Shown: positions 49,573-58,690, counted from the first letter of the stretch. The stretch is DNA of 64,000 nt from Streptomyces chartreusis NRRL 3882 (GCF_900236475.1 NZ_LT963352.1:5192001-5256000), one strand, 5' to 3'. Numbers and translations are program-made. Notes: generated by a model from the sequence alone, not told the origin.

Positions 49573-52395
49573 ATGCCCCCCAACACCACCGCCTCCACGG
49601 GTCAGCAGCCCGGCAAGTCCGGCAGGAGAAAGGGGCGCAAAGCCCGTCTGATCGTGCTCGTCCTGGTGCTGGCACTGATCGGAGGCCTCGCCTTCGGGGC
49701 GTACTGGTCCATCAGCACCGTCCGGGCCTCCTTCCCGCAGACCAAGGGCTCCCTCACGCTCAAGGGCCTCTCGGGACCCGTCGAGGTCAAACGCGACAAC
49801 TACGGCATTCCGCAGATCTACGCCTCCTCGGACGCGGACCTGTTCATGGCGCAGGGCTACGTCCAGGCGCAGGACCGGTTCTACGAGATGGACGTACGCC
49901 GTCACATGGCGGCCGGCCGGCTGTCGGAGATGTTCGGCAAGAGCCAGGTCGACAACGACGAGTTCCTGCGCACCCTCGGCTGGGAGCGGGTCGCCAAGGA
50001 GGAGTACGACACCAAGCTGTCGGCCGCCACGAAGAAGTACCTCCAGGCCTACGCCCAGGGGGTCAACGCCTACCTCCAGGGCAAGGACGGCAAGGACATC
50101 TCCCTGGAGTACGCGGCGCTGGGCTTCACCAACGACTACAAGCCGCAGAAGTGGACCCCGGTCGACTCGATCTCCTGGCTGAAGGCGATGGCCTGGGACC
50201 TGCGCAGCAACATGCAGGACGAGATCGACCGGGCCCTGCTGACCAGCCGCCTCGGCCCCAAGCAGATCGCCGAGCTGTACCCGCAGTACCCGTACAGCCG
50301 GAACAAGGCGATCGTCCAGGAGGGCCAGTACGACGAGCTGACGGGGGCGTTCGAACAGGGCGGCACGAGCGGCACCAGCGGCACCGGTACGGGCGGCACG
50401 AGCGGAACCGGCGGCACCGCCACCGGCACGGCGGGCACGGCTTCCGGCACCTCGGGCACGGCTTCCGGCACCTCGGGCACGGCTTCCGGCACCTCGGGCC
50501 TGGACAGCCAGCTCACCGGCCTCAGCGACGCCCTGAGCGACCTCCCGCCGGCCGTCGGCGTGAACGGTGACGGCATCGGCTCCAACTCCTGGGTCGTCAG
50601 CGGGGAGCACACCATCACCGGCAAGCCGCTGCTGGCCAACGACCCGCACCTGTCGCCCTCGCTGCCGTCCGTCTGGTACCAGATGGGCCTGCACTGCCGC
50701 AGCGTCTCCAGCGCGTGCCAGTACGACGTCAGCGGCTACACCTTCGCCGGCATGCCCGGCGTGATAATCGGTCACAACCAGGACATCGCCTGGGGCATGA
50801 CCAACTCCGGCGTTGACGTCACGGACCTCTACCTGGAGAAGATCACCGGCGACGGCTACCTGTACGACGGCAAGGTCAAGCCCTTCGAGACGCGCGAGGA
50901 GACCATCAAGGTCGCCGGCGGCTCGCCCAAGACGATCGTCGTCCGCGAGACCAACAACGGGCCCCTGCTGTCCGACCGTGCCGAAGAGCTCGTGAAGGTC
51001 GGCAAGAAGGCCACCGTCGACACCGCCGCACCCGACAGAGGCGACGGCTACGGTGTCGCGCTGCGCTGGACCGCGCTCCAGCCGGGCACCACCATGGACG
51101 CCGTCTTCGCCATGGACCGGGCGAAGAACTGGACCGACTTCCGCAAGGCCGCCGCGCTGTTCGACGTGCCCTCGCAGAACCTGATCTACGCGGACACCGA
51201 GGACAACATCGGCTACACCCTGCCGGGCAGGATCCCCACGCGCTCCCAGGACGACGACGGCTCCGTCCCGGCGCCCGGCTGGGACCCCAAGTACCGCTGG
51301 ACCGGCTACATCGAGCAGGACGCGCTGCCGTACGAGTACAACCCGCCGCGCGGCTACATCGTCACCGCCAACCAGGCCGTGATCGACCCGGACAAGTACC
51401 CCTACACGCTCACCGAGGACTGGAGCTACGGCACGCGCAGCCAGCGGATCACCGACCTCATCCAGTCGAAGATCAAGAACGGCGGCAAGATCTCCACGGA
51501 CGACATGCGCCAGATGCAGCTGGACAACAGCAGCGAGATCGCCCGGCTGCTGGTGCCCACGCTGCTGAAGATCGACCCCGGCAGCAAGGACGTGCGCGAG
51601 GCGCAGAAGCTGCTGGAGGGCTGGGACTACACCCAGGACACCGACTCGGCGGCCGCGGCCTACTTCAACGCGGTCTGGCGCAACATCCTCAAGCTCGCCT
51701 TCGGCAACAAGCTGCCCAAGGAGCTGCGGGTCAAGGGCCAGTGCCTGTGGGTGGAGCCGGTCAACACCACCGGGCCCGCCGACGAGGCGGGGAAGGTGCG
51801 CGAGTGCGGTGAGCGCGACCCCGACCAGGCGCAGCCCGACGGCGGGGACCGCTGGTTCGAGGTGGTCCGCAAGCTGATGGACCAGCCGGACAGCGACTGG
51901 TGGAAGACGCCCAAGGCGGGCACCCGCCCCGCCGCCGACAACCGCGACCAGCTGTTCAAGCGCGCGATGATCGACGCCCGCTGGGAGCTGACCGCCAAGC
52001 TCGGCAAGGACATCGACACCTGGACCTGGGGCCGGCTGCACCGCCTGTTCCTGAAGAACCAGACCCTCGGCACCGAGGGCCCCGGTTTCGTCCAGTACGC
52101 CCTCAACCGCGGCCCCTGGGAGCTCAGCGGCGGCGAGGCCACCGTCAACGCGACCGGCTGGAACGCGGCCGGCGGCTACGGCGTGGTGTGGGTGCCGTCC
52201 ATGCGGATGGTCGTGAACCTCGGCGACCTCGACAAGTCCCGCTGGATCAACCTCAGCGGCGCCTCCGGGCACGCCTACAGCGCCCACTACGTCGACCAGA
52301 CGGACAAGTGGGCCGACGGAGAACTGCTCCCGTGGTCCTTCTCGGACCGGGCGGTCGAGGACGGCACGACCGACAAGCTGGTGCTCAAGCCGTGA
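49573..52395 (+). CDS. Penicillin acylase-family amidohydrolase, membrane-anchored
   Basis: A 940-residue Ntn-hydrolase from ATG 49573, AAGGA upstream. One N-terminal helix (about 24-46) anchors or exports it. The alpha part (VKRDNYGIPQIYASSDADLF, then YVQAQDRFYEMDVRR) is followed by a Gly/Thr/Ser insert (264-309) in the spacer, then the self-cleavage site GDGIGSNSWVVSG with catalytic Ser337. ANDPHL and the beta subunit follow. These enzymes cleave acyl amides such as penicillins or acyl-homoserine lactones; the true substrate is unknown. Conserved in Streptomyces. Confidence 0.9.
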   Translation: MPPNTTASTGQQPGKSGRRKGRKARLIVLVLVLALIGGLAFGAYWSISTVRASFPQTKGSLTLKGLSGPVEVKRDNYGIPQIYASSDADLFMAQGYVQAQDRFYEMDVRRHMAAGRLSEMFGKSQVDNDEFLRTLGWERVAKEEYDTKLSAATKKYLQAYAQGVNAYLQGKDGKDISLEYAALGFTNDYKPQKWTPVDSISWLKAMAWDLRSNMQDEIDRALLTSRLGPKQIAELYPQYPYSRNKAIVQEGQYDELTGAFEQGGTSGTSGTGTGGTSGTGGTATGTAGTASGTSGTASGTSGTASGTSGLDSQLTGLSDALSDLPPAVGVNGDGIGSNSWVVSGEHTITGKPLLANDPHLSPSLPSVWYQMGLHCRSVSSACQYDVSGYTFAGMPGVIIGHNQDIAWGMTNSGVDVTDLYLEKITGDGYLYDGKVKPFETREETIKVAGGSPKTIVVRETNNGPLLSDRAEELVKVGKKATVDTAAPDRGDGYGVALRWTALQPGTTMDAVFAMDRAKNWTDFRKAAALFDVPSQNLIYADTEDNIGYTLPGRIPTRSQDDDGSVPAPGWDPKYRWTGYIEQDALPYEYNPPRGYIVTANQAVIDPDKYPYTLTEDWSYGTRSQRITDLIQSKIKNGGKISTDDMRQMQLDNSSEIARLLVPTLLKIDPGSKDVREAQKLLEGWDYTQDTDSAAAAYFNAVWRNILKLAFGNKLPKELRVKGQCLWVEPVNTTGPADEAGKVRECGERDPDQAQPDGGDRWFEVVRKLMDQPDSDWWKTPKAGTRPAADNRDQLFKRAMIDARWELTAKLGKDIDTWTWGRLHRLFLKNQTLGTEGPGFVQYALNRGPWELSGGEATVNATGWNAAGGYGVVWVPSMRMVVNLGDLDKSRWINLSGASGHAYSAHYVDQTDKWADGELLPWSFSDRAVEDGTTDKLVLKP

Positions 52396-52414
52396 GCCGC
52401 TGACACCGGAGACC

Positions 52415-52452
52415 GGGAACGGCCCGCCACGCGCGCGTGGCGGGCCGTTCCC
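52415..52452. terminator. Bidirectional terminator between acylase and folate enzyme
   Basis: GGGAACGGCCCGCCACGC (52415-52432) pairs perfectly with GCGTGGCGGGCCGTTCCC (52435-52452). Eighteen base pairs with a tiny loop. Lies between convergent genes. Confidence 0.85.
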
Positions 52453-52455
52453 GCG

Positions 52456-53079
52456 TCAGGCCTCCCGCCCGAACCGCCGCACCCCCGACGGCGTCACCAC
52501 CGCGTGCACCGGCCGGTCGTGCGGCTCCTCGGGGACGTGCTCGACCACCTCGGAGTCGTACAACAGCACCACCAGCGCGGGCCGCGCGCCCGCCCGCTCC
52601 AGCCGCGCCAGCACCCGGTCGTACGAGCCTCCGCCGCGCCCCAGCCGCATCCCGCGCGTGTCGACCGCCAGCCCCGGCAGCAGCACGGCGTCGGCGGTGG
52701 TGACGGCGTCCGGCCCGAGGCGCTCGCCCGCGGGCTCGAAGAGGGCCATCCGGCCGCCGTGTTGGACACGCGCGAGCGAGCCCTCACCCTCGTAGACGCC
52801 CCAGTCGAGGTCGTTGTCCGGGAGCAGCACCGGCAGCAGGACGCGCACGCCCCGGGTGCGCAACGCGTCCAGGAGCGCGAGCGTCCCCGGTTCGCTCCCC
52901 ACGGAGACGTACGCCGCCACCGTGCCGGCCCGCGCCAACTCGGGCAGCTCCAGCGCCCGCCCGGCCAGCGCGGCCGACGTCTCCCGCAGGTCATCCGCCG
53001 TCAACCTGTTCCTCATCGTGAGGAAGTCGCGCCGCAAAGTCCGCTTGTCAGGCTCACCCGGACGTCCGATGTGACTCAA
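52456..53079 (-). CDS. 5-formyltetrahydrofolate cyclo-ligase
   Basis: A 207-residue protein if started at TTG 53079, chosen because GGGAG lies 6 bases upstream. The sequence begins SHIGRPGEPDKRTLRRDFLT (the KxxLR motif). Ends with the ATP-binding block LLPGLAVDTRGMRLGRGGGS then YDR. It converts 5-formyl-THF to 5,10-methenyl-THF at ATP cost, salvaging folate. The long frame beyond the start to 54276 is a shadow of galU. Divergent from galU. Confidence 0.85.
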   Translation of the reverse strand: MSHIGRPGEPDKRTLRRDFLTMRNRLTADDLRETSAALAGRALELPELARAGTVAAYVSVGSEPGTLALLDALRTRGVRVLLPVLLPDNDLDWGVYEGEGSLARVQHGGRMALFEPAGERLGPDAVTTADAVLLPGLAVDTRGMRLGRGGGSYDRVLARLERAGARPALVVLLYDSEVVEHVPEEPHDRPVHAVVTPSGVRRFGREA

Positions 53080-53104
53080 AGGTTGCTCCCGTACCGTTGC
53101 AATA

Positions 53105-53118
53105 CGCTCATATGAGCG
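53105..53118. promoter_or_regulatory. 14-bp perfect palindrome upstream of galU
   Basis: CGCTCATATGAGCG is perfectly symmetric and lies in the 93-bp region between divergent folate-enzyme and galU genes. Probable binding site for a dimeric regulator or part of promoter structure. No known protein assigned. Confidence 0.4.
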
Positions 53119-53172
53119 CCTATGAACCGGAGCCGCAGATTCCATGCAAAGGCACCGGATAAGGTGGCGGGC

Positions 53173-54075
53173 ATGACTCAGTCGCACCCTCGGATCAGCA
53201 AGGCTGTCATTCCAGCAGCAGGCCTCGGCACCCGGTTCCTGCCGGCCACCAAAGCCACTCCCAAGGAGATGCTGCCGGTCGTCGACAAGCCGGCGATCCA
53301 GTACGTGGTCGAGGAGGCCGTCGCCGCGGGTCTCGACGACGTCCTCATGGTGACGGGCCGCAACAAGCGCCCCCTCGAGGACCACTTCGACCGCAACTAC
53401 GAGCTGGAGTCGGCGCTTCAGAAGAAGGGCGACGCCAGCCGTCTCGCCAAGGTGCAGGAGTCGAGCGACCTCGCGACGATGCACTACGTCCGCCAGGGCG
53501 ACCCCAAGGGCCTCGGCCACGCCGTGCTGTGCGCCGCCCCGCACGTGGGGCACGAGCCCTTCGCCGTCCTCCTCGGCGACGACCTGATCGACCCCCGCGA
53601 CCCCCTGCTCCAGCGCATGGTCGAGGTCCAGGAGCAGCGCGGCGGCAGCGTCATCGCGCTCATGGAGGTCGCCCCGGAGCAGATCCACCTCTACGGCTGC
53701 GCGGCAGTCGAGACCACCGAGGACAGCGACGTCGTCAAGGTCAGCGGCCTGGTCGAGAAGCCGGACCCGGCCGACGCCCCGTCCAACTACGCGATCATCG
53801 GCCGCTACGTCCTCGACCCGCACATCTTCGAGATACTGCGCAAGACCGAGCCGGGCCGCGGCGGCGAGATCCAGCTCACGGACGCCCTCCAGCAGCTCGC
53901 CGAAGACGAGAAGATCGGCGGCCCGGTGCACGGCGTCGTCTTCAAGGGCCGCCGCTATGACACCGGTGACCGCGGCGACTACCTGCGTGCCATTGTCCGA
54001 CTCGCGTGCGAACGTGAAGACCTGGGCCCGGACTTCCGGACCTGGCTTCGCAGTTACGTAGCCGAGGAGATGTAG
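53173..54075 (+). CDS. galU: UTP-glucose-1-phosphate uridylyltransferase
   Basis: A 300-residue nucleotidyltransferase. Start ATG 53173 (MTQSHPRI) with AAGGTGG upstream; an in-frame ATG at 53122 is less likely. Motif AVIPAAGLGTRFLPATKATP then KEMLPVVDKP binds UTP; FAVLLGDDLID is the catalytic Asp block; VVEKPDP-like VSGLVEKPDP and GRGGEIQLTDAL are conserved. It makes UDP-glucose for polysaccharides and trehalose. 4 bp downstream begins moeA, so they form one operon. Confidence 0.95.
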   Translation: MTQSHPRISKAVIPAAGLGTRFLPATKATPKEMLPVVDKPAIQYVVEEAVAAGLDDVLMVTGRNKRPLEDHFDRNYELESALQKKGDASRLAKVQESSDLATMHYVRQGDPKGLGHAVLCAAPHVGHEPFAVLLGDDLIDPRDPLLQRMVEVQEQRGGSVIALMEVAPEQIHLYGCAAVETTEDSDVVKVSGLVEKPDPADAPSNYAIIGRYVLDPHIFEILRKTEPGRGGEIQLTDALQQLAEDEKIGGPVHGVVFKGRRYDTGDRGDYLRAIVRLACEREDLGPDFRTWLRSYVAEEM

Positions 54076-54079
54076 CACG

Positions 54080-55417
54080 TTGAGCAGCGCCGCGCCCCGC
54101 GTCACCGGCCAGGACCACTTCGGCCCCGACCACCTGTGGTCGGTGGAGGAGCACCTGGAGGACATCCTCGCCACCGTCCGCCCCCTGGAACCCATCGAGC
54201 TGCATCTGCTCGACGCCCAGGGCTGCGTCCTCGTCGAGGACGTCACGGTGCCGGTGTCCCTGCCGCCCTTCGACAACAGCTCGATGGACGGCTACGCGGT
54301 GCGGGTCGCGGACGTGGCGGGCGCGAGCGAGGAGTTCCCCGCGGCCCTGGAGGTCGTCGGGGACGTCGCCGCCGGCCAGGCCGAGCTGCTCCACGTGGGC
54401 CCCGGCCAGGCCGCCCGGATCATGACCGGCGCCCCGCTGCCGCCCGGCGCCGAGGCGGTCGTGCCCGTCGAGTGGACCGACGGCGGGCTCGGCGAGGGCC
54501 CGGTGCGCGGCATGCGCGCCCGCAGCCTCGGCCCCGAGGGCGCCACCGGGCACGTGCAGGTGTACCGTCCGGCCGAGGCGCGCGCGCACGTGCGCGCGAA
54601 AGGCAGTGACGTGAAGGCCGGCGACCGTGCCCTGGAGGCCGGCACGATCCTCGGCCCGCCCCAGATCGCCCTGCTCGCCGCGATCGGCCGCGGCACGGTC
54701 CGCGTCCGCCCGCGCCCGCGCGTGGTGGTGCTCTCCACCGGCAGCGAACTCGTCCAGCCCGACGAGGAGCTGCGCACCGGTCAGATCTACGACTCCAACA
54801 GCTTCGCCCTCACCGCCGCCGCCCGCGACGCCGGCGCCATCGCCTACCGCGTGGGCGCCGTCGCCGACGACGCCGAGACCCTGCGCTCCACCATCGAGGA
54901 CCAGCTGGTCCGCGCCGACCTGGTGGTCACCACCGGCGGCGTGAGCGTCGGGGCGTACGACGTCGTCAAGGAGGCCCTGTCCCACGTCGCCGACGAGGAC
55001 GAGGCGGGCAGCGGCATCGAGTTCCGCAAGCTCGCCATGCAGCCCGGCAAGCCCCAGGGCTTCGGCTCCATCGGCCCCGACCACACCCCCCTGTTGGCCC
55101 TGCCCGGCAACCCGGTGTCGTCGTACGTCTCCTTCGAACTGTTCGTCCGCCCCGCGATCCGCGCCCTGATGGGGCTGGAGGACGTCCACCGGCCGACGGC
55201 CCGGGCGACCCTGACCGCCGACAAGGCGCTGACCTCGCCGAAGGGCCGCCGCCAGTTCCTGCGCGGCACGTACGCCGACGGGCGGGTCACCCCGGTCGGC
55301 GGCGCCGGGTCCCACCTGATCGCGGCGCTCGCCCACGCCGACGCGCTGATCGTCGTCCCCGAGGACACCGAGTCCGTCGAGCCCGGCACCGAGGTCGAGG
55401 TGGTCCTGCTCGGCTGA
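54080..55417 (+). CDS. glp: MoeA/gephyrin-like molybdotransferase (Glp)
   Basis: A 445-residue MoeA-like protein from TTG 54080, GAGGAG 10 bases upstream. Domain I/II has SSMDGYAVRVADV and TGAPLPPGAEAVVPVE. Domain III carries GSELVQPDEEL and VVTTGGVSVGAYDVVK. Domain IV is the short beta-barrel (LTADKALTSPKGRRQFLRGT). MoeA inserts molybdate into molybdopterin. In actinobacteria a MoeA paralogue next to galU and glpR (Glp) takes part in division through the membrane receptor GlpR; position and neighbours here match that paralogue. Enzymatic competence cannot be judged. Confidence 0.88.
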   Translation: MSSAAPRVTGQDHFGPDHLWSVEEHLEDILATVRPLEPIELHLLDAQGCVLVEDVTVPVSLPPFDNSSMDGYAVRVADVAGASEEFPAALEVVGDVAAGQAELLHVGPGQAARIMTGAPLPPGAEAVVPVEWTDGGLGEGPVRGMRARSLGPEGATGHVQVYRPAEARAHVRAKGSDVKAGDRALEAGTILGPPQIALLAAIGRGTVRVRPRPRVVVLSTGSELVQPDEELRTGQIYDSNSFALTAAARDAGAIAYRVGAVADDAETLRSTIEDQLVRADLVVTTGGVSVGAYDVVKEALSHVADEDEAGSGIEFRKLAMQPGKPQGFGSIGPDHTPLLALPGNPVSSYVSFELFVRPAIRALMGLEDVHRPTARATLTADKALTSPKGRRQFLRGTYADGRVTPVGGAGSHLIAALAHADALIVVPEDTESVEPGTEVEVVLLG

Positions 55418-55479
55418 GAGGCGCTGGTTGGGGGTACCGTGTCGCGCACAGCAGGCCCGGACCGGGAGCGCCACACAGC

Positions 55480-55974
55480 ATGAGCATGCAGGACCCCCCT
55501 ACGCAGGACCGCCTGACGCACATCGACGAGGCGGGTGCCGCCCGCATGGTCGACGTGTCCGAGAAGGACGTGACCGCCCGCACCGCCCGCGCCAGCGGAC
55601 GCGTCCTCGTCTCGCCCCGTGTGATCGAACTGCTGCGCGGCGAGGGCGTCCCCAAGGGTGACGCCCTCGCGACCGCGCGGATCGCCGGGATCATGGGCGC
55701 CAAACGCACCCCGGATCTGATCCCGCTCTGTCACCCCTTGTCGGTGTCCGGTGTGAAACTGGACCTGTCGGTCGCGGACGACGCGGTGGAGATCCTGGCC
55801 ACCGTGAAGACGACGGACCGCACGGGCGTCGAGATGGAGGCCCTCACCGCGGTCTCCGTCGCCGCGCTCACCGTGATCGACATGGTCAAGGCGGTCGACA
55901 AGGGAGCGGTCATCACGGACGTACGGGTGGAGGAGAAGACGGGCGGCAAGTCGGGCGACTGGAGCCGGGCATGA
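55480..55974 (+). CDS. moaC: Cyclic pyranopterin monophosphate synthase
   Basis: A 164-residue MoaC. THIDEAGAARMVDVSEKDVT (start block), LIPLCHPLSVSGVKLDLSV (active-site LCHPL), GVEMEALTAVSVAALTVIDM and the phosphate-binding end KGAVITDVRVEEKTGGKSGD. It converts the GTP-derived cyclic intermediate made by MoaA to cPMP, the first pathway to molybdopterin. It overlaps the next gene by 4 bp (ATGA) and lies 62 bp after glp. Confidence 0.95.
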   Translation: MSMQDPPTQDRLTHIDEAGAARMVDVSEKDVTARTARASGRVLVSPRVIELLRGEGVPKGDALATARIAGIMGAKRTPDLIPLCHPLSVSGVKLDLSVADDAVEILATVKTTDRTGVEMEALTAVSVAALTVIDMVKAVDKGAVITDVRVEEKTGGKSGDWSRA

Positions 55975-56471
55975 CGTACCGCGCTCTCGTCGTGACCGCT
56001 TCCAACCGGGCCGCCGCCGGGATCTACGAGGACAAGGGCGGTCCGTTGATCGCCGACGGCCTGAAAGGCTTCGGCTTCGAGGTCGATGGCCCGCAGGTCG
56101 TCCCCGACGGCGACCCCGTGGAGGCGGCTCTGCGCGCCGGTGTCGAGACCGGCTACGACGTCATCGTCACCACCGGTGGCACGGGCATCTCGCCCACCGA
56201 CCGCACCCCCGAGGCGACCCGCCGCGTGATCGACCACGAGGTGCCGGGCATCGCCGAGGCCATCCGGGCGTTCGGCCGGGAGAAGGTGCCGACGGCGGCG
56301 CTCTCCCGGGGCCTGGCCGGAGTGGCGGGCGGCACGCTGATCGTCAACCTGCCCGGCTCCAGCGGCGGCGTGAAGGACGGACTGGCCGTCCTGGAACCGC
56401 TGCTGGTCCACGCCGTCGAGCAGCTCCGCGGCGGTGACCACCCCAGACCCGGCAGTGGGGGTGCGAGCTGA
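55971..56471 (+). CDS. mog: Molybdopterin adenylyltransferase (MogA/MoaB)
   Basis: A 166-residue MoCF-fold protein. TYRALVVTASNRAAAGIYED and DVIVTTGGTGISPTDRTPEA (the TGGTG motif that holds molybdopterin) are diagnostic, and GTLIVNLPGSSGGVKDGLAV is the closing block. It activates molybdopterin by AMP transfer for molybdate insertion. Overlaps moaC and the GNAT gene, so a tight operon. Symbol mog or moaB used in the literature; equally good. Confidence 0.9.
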   Translation: MTYRALVVTASNRAAAGIYEDKGGPLIADGLKGFGFEVDGPQVVPDGDPVEAALRAGVETGYDVIVTTGGTGISPTDRTPEATRRVIDHEVPGIAEAIRAFGREKVPTAALSRGLAGVAGGTLIVNLPGSSGGVKDGLAVLEPLLVHAVEQLRGGDHPRPGSGGAS

Positions 56472-57115
56472 ACAGCCCATCCTGGCCCGTCGAGCTGGTG
56501 GACGGCGACATCGTCCTCAGGCCGATAAAGCTGCGCGACCAGCGGGCGTGGCGCGAGGTCAACCGGCGCAACCGCGACTGGCTGCGCCCCTGGGAGGCGA
56601 CCATTCCGCCGCCCGCGCCCGGCGGGCCGATGGCGCACCGCCCCACCTTCCGCCAGATGGTCCGCCACCTCAGGTCGGAGGCGAACGCGGGCCGGATGCT
56701 GCCCTTCGTGATCGAGTACCAGGGGCGGCTGGTGGGGCAGTTGACCGTGGCCGGAATCACCTGGGGCTCGATGTGTTCGGGGCATGTCGGCTACTGGGTG
56801 GACGAAGGGGTGGCCGGCCGCGGGGTGATGCCGACGGCGGTGGCGCTCGTCGTGGACCACTGTTTCCGCACGGTCGGGCTGCACCGCATCGAGGTCTGCA
56901 TTCGCCCCGAGAACGGGCCCAGCCGCCGGGTCGTGGAGAAACTCGGATTCCGTGAGGAGGGGCTCAGGCCGCGTTATCTCCACATCGACGGGGCCTGGCG
57001 CGACCACCTCGTCTTCGCGCTCACGGCGGAAGAGGTGCCGGACGGGTTGCTGAGGCGCTGGCACCGGGCACGATCGCAGAGTAATCCCGGAATCCGGCCG
57101 CACCCCGGAAATTGA
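56468..57115 (+). CDS. GNAT acetyltransferase (RimJ/RimL-like)
   Basis: A 215-residue protein if CTG 56468 overlapping the mog stop is used; GTG 56498 is an alternative in frame. VDGDIVLRPIKLRDQRAWRE starts the GNAT fold. SGHVGYWVDEGVAGRGVMPT is the acetyl-CoA loop and GLHRIEVCIRPENGPSRRVV the core. RimJ-type enzymes acetylate ribosomal-protein or other N-termini. In actinobacteria this gene is a regular member of the glp-moaC-mog-glpR neighbourhood. Start uncertain, family clear. Confidence 0.85.
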   Translation: MNSPSWPVELVDGDIVLRPIKLRDQRAWREVNRRNRDWLRPWEATIPPPAPGGPMAHRPTFRQMVRHLRSEANAGRMLPFVIEYQGRLVGQLTVAGITWGSMCSGHVGYWVDEGVAGRGVMPTAVALVVDHCFRTVGLHRIEVCIRPENGPSRRVVEKLGFREEGLRPRYLHIDGAWRDHLVFALTAEEVPDGLLRRWHRARSQSNPGIRPHPGN

Positions 57116-57287
57116 ATACATGTTCGAAATTGATCGACTGGTGACCGTCTCAGGGCATTGAATTCCCGGCCTGGACGGTCCACTGATCGCATCGGTCACA
57201 AAAAAAGTTCGAAATATCAGCCAGATCGTGCGACACACCGGCGCAATTGGCAGATGGCCTCATGCAAACCCCTCTACGGTGTGAGGC

Positions 57288-58493
57288 GTGAGCAGCAGCG
57301 GCCTCATCTACGCAGTCATCGTCGGGGCCTGGGCCGCCTACTTGGTGCCGATGTGGCTCCGTAGGCAGGACGAGCTGAACGAGGCCCGTCCGACGGAACG
57401 CTTCAGCACCGCCATCCGGCTTCTGTCCGGAAAGGCGGCCATGGAGCGCCGGTACGCCAAGGACCTGCGGGCGCGCTCCACCGACGAGGGGGAGCAGGGC
57501 GCCGACGACCTGGACGCCGTCACCGACTCGGTGGACGTCCGGGCCTTCGCCGTGTCCAAGACGCGTCCGCAGACCCAGGTACCCGTACCGTCGCCCGCCC
57601 CCGAGCAGCCGGCCCGTCAGGCCCCCGGACCCAGCCCGGCGAGCGCCGAACGCGGACGGGGCCATGTGCCCGCCGCCCGGCGCGGCCCGGCCCCTCGGAC
57701 GAACAAGGCGAACCAGGCGAACCAGGCGGCCGCAGCGCGGGCCCGGCGCTCGAAGGTGCTCGCGCGCCGTCGGCGCACCACCACCATGCTGTTCCTCGCC
57801 TTCACCCTCGGCGCGATCGTCGCCGCGGTCGGGGGCCTCACGTTCCTGTGGGCGCCCGGCGTGCCCGCCGTCATGCTCAGCGTGTACATCGCGTATCTGC
57901 GCTCCCAGGAGCGCCGCCGCTTCGCCTACCAGATGGACCGCCGCCGGGCCGAGGTCGCGGCGCAGCGGCTGCGCGAGCGGCAGCGCCAGCCCCGCAGGGG
58001 CGCCGCCGACGAGGCTGCCGACGAACCGGAGGAAGGACCCGAGCCGGCGGCCGACCCCGGCCTGTCGGCCCTCGCGGCGGACCGGCGCGCACTCGTCGAG
58101 CAGACCGACCACGCCGAGTGGGTCGACCAGCAGCGCGAGCGGCAGCGGCGGCCGGGGCAGGGCGACAGCTGGGAGCCGGTGCCGGTGCCCCTGCCGACCT
58201 ATGTGACCGCACCCGTCGCACCCCGGGCCACCAGCGACGTGGACCTCGGAGCCCCTGACACCTGGAGCTCCGCGCGGTCGAGCGCCGTCCCCCCGGAGCA
58301 CGAGGACGCCACGGCCCCCGCCGACAGCGCGGGCCCCGCCGAGGCTGACGCCCGCGGGCAGGAGAGGGCGGACGGCGGCGGGCGCAGTGACGCCCGCCGT
58401 GCGGCCTCCGCGCGGCGGGCCCGGGAGCGCGGCCGCACGCCGCTGTTCGACCAGTACGAGGACGGGGACCGGCCCCGGGCCGCCAACGAGTAG
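57288..58493 (+). CDS. sepX: Divisome membrane protein GlpR/SepX
   Basis: A 401-residue membrane protein from GTG 57288. TM1 at about residues 5-23 (SGLIYAVIVGAWAAYLVPMW), a cytoplasmic disordered linker rich in Pro/Ala/Arg (about 90-165), then TM2 (166-185, MLFLAFTLGAIVAAVGGLTF) and TM3 (187-204), and a long charged Ala/Glu/Arg tail. It matches the protein named SepX in Streptomyces and GlpR in Corynebacterium, the membrane receptor of the gephyrin-like Glp, needed for normal division and sporulation septa. Close to glp here. Very AT-rich promoter region (57120-57280). Confidence 0.9.
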   Translation: MSSSGLIYAVIVGAWAAYLVPMWLRRQDELNEARPTERFSTAIRLLSGKAAMERRYAKDLRARSTDEGEQGADDLDAVTDSVDVRAFAVSKTRPQTQVPVPSPAPEQPARQAPGPSPASAERGRGHVPAARRGPAPRTNKANQANQAAAARARRSKVLARRRRTTTMLFLAFTLGAIVAAVGGLTFLWAPGVPAVMLSVYIAYLRSQERRRFAYQMDRRRAEVAAQRLRERQRQPRRGAADEAADEPEEGPEPAADPGLSALAADRRALVEQTDHAEWVDQQRERQRRPGQGDSWEPVPVPLPTYVTAPVAPRATSDVDLGAPDTWSSARSSAVPPEHEDATAPADSAGPAEADARGQERADGGGRSDARRAASARRARERGRTPLFDQYEDGDRPRAANE

Positions 58494-58576
58494 CCCCGCG
58501 AAGCCGCAGGTGACCGCCCCTCGGCAACGGATTTCCAAGCAGGCGGATCGGGGTGCTAAAGTTTCACTCGTTGCAA

Positions 58577-58650
58577 GGGCCTGTGGCGCAGTCCGGTAGC
58601 GCACCTCGTTCGCATCGAGGGGGCCAGGGGTTCAAATCCCCTCAGGTCCA
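58577..58650 (+). tRNA. tRNA-Ala (anticodon CGC)
   Basis: GGGCCTG...CAGGTCC acceptor stem, D arm GCGC...GCGC, anticodon stem CCTCG/CGAGG with loop TTCGCAT (CGC at positions 34-36), T arm AGGGGTTCAAATCCCCT, discriminator A. CCA not encoded. CGC reads GCG alanine codons, frequent in this genome. A good terminator follows. Confidence 0.95.
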
Positions 58651-58656
58651 CGCAGC

Positions 58657-58690
58657 TCAGAGCCCGGTCGGGAAACCGACCGGGCTCTGA
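58657..58690 (+). terminator. Terminator of tRNA-Ala
   Basis: TCAGAGCCCGGTCGG (58657-58671) and CCGACCGGGCTCTGA (58676-58690) form a 15-bp perfect stem with GAAA loop, 7 bp after the tRNA. GTGTGTT follows. Confidence 0.85.

Noticed and set aside
50360..50510. CRISPR-like regular repeats in the acylase gene.
   Set aside because: They are short coding repeats without unique spacers, in frame in a conserved enzyme. No true CRISPR array was found in the window.
52456..54276. A 606-residue minus-strand frame over the folate enzyme and galU.
   Set aside because: Everything beyond 53079 is the complement of galU and glp coding DNA; only the last 207 residues match a family.
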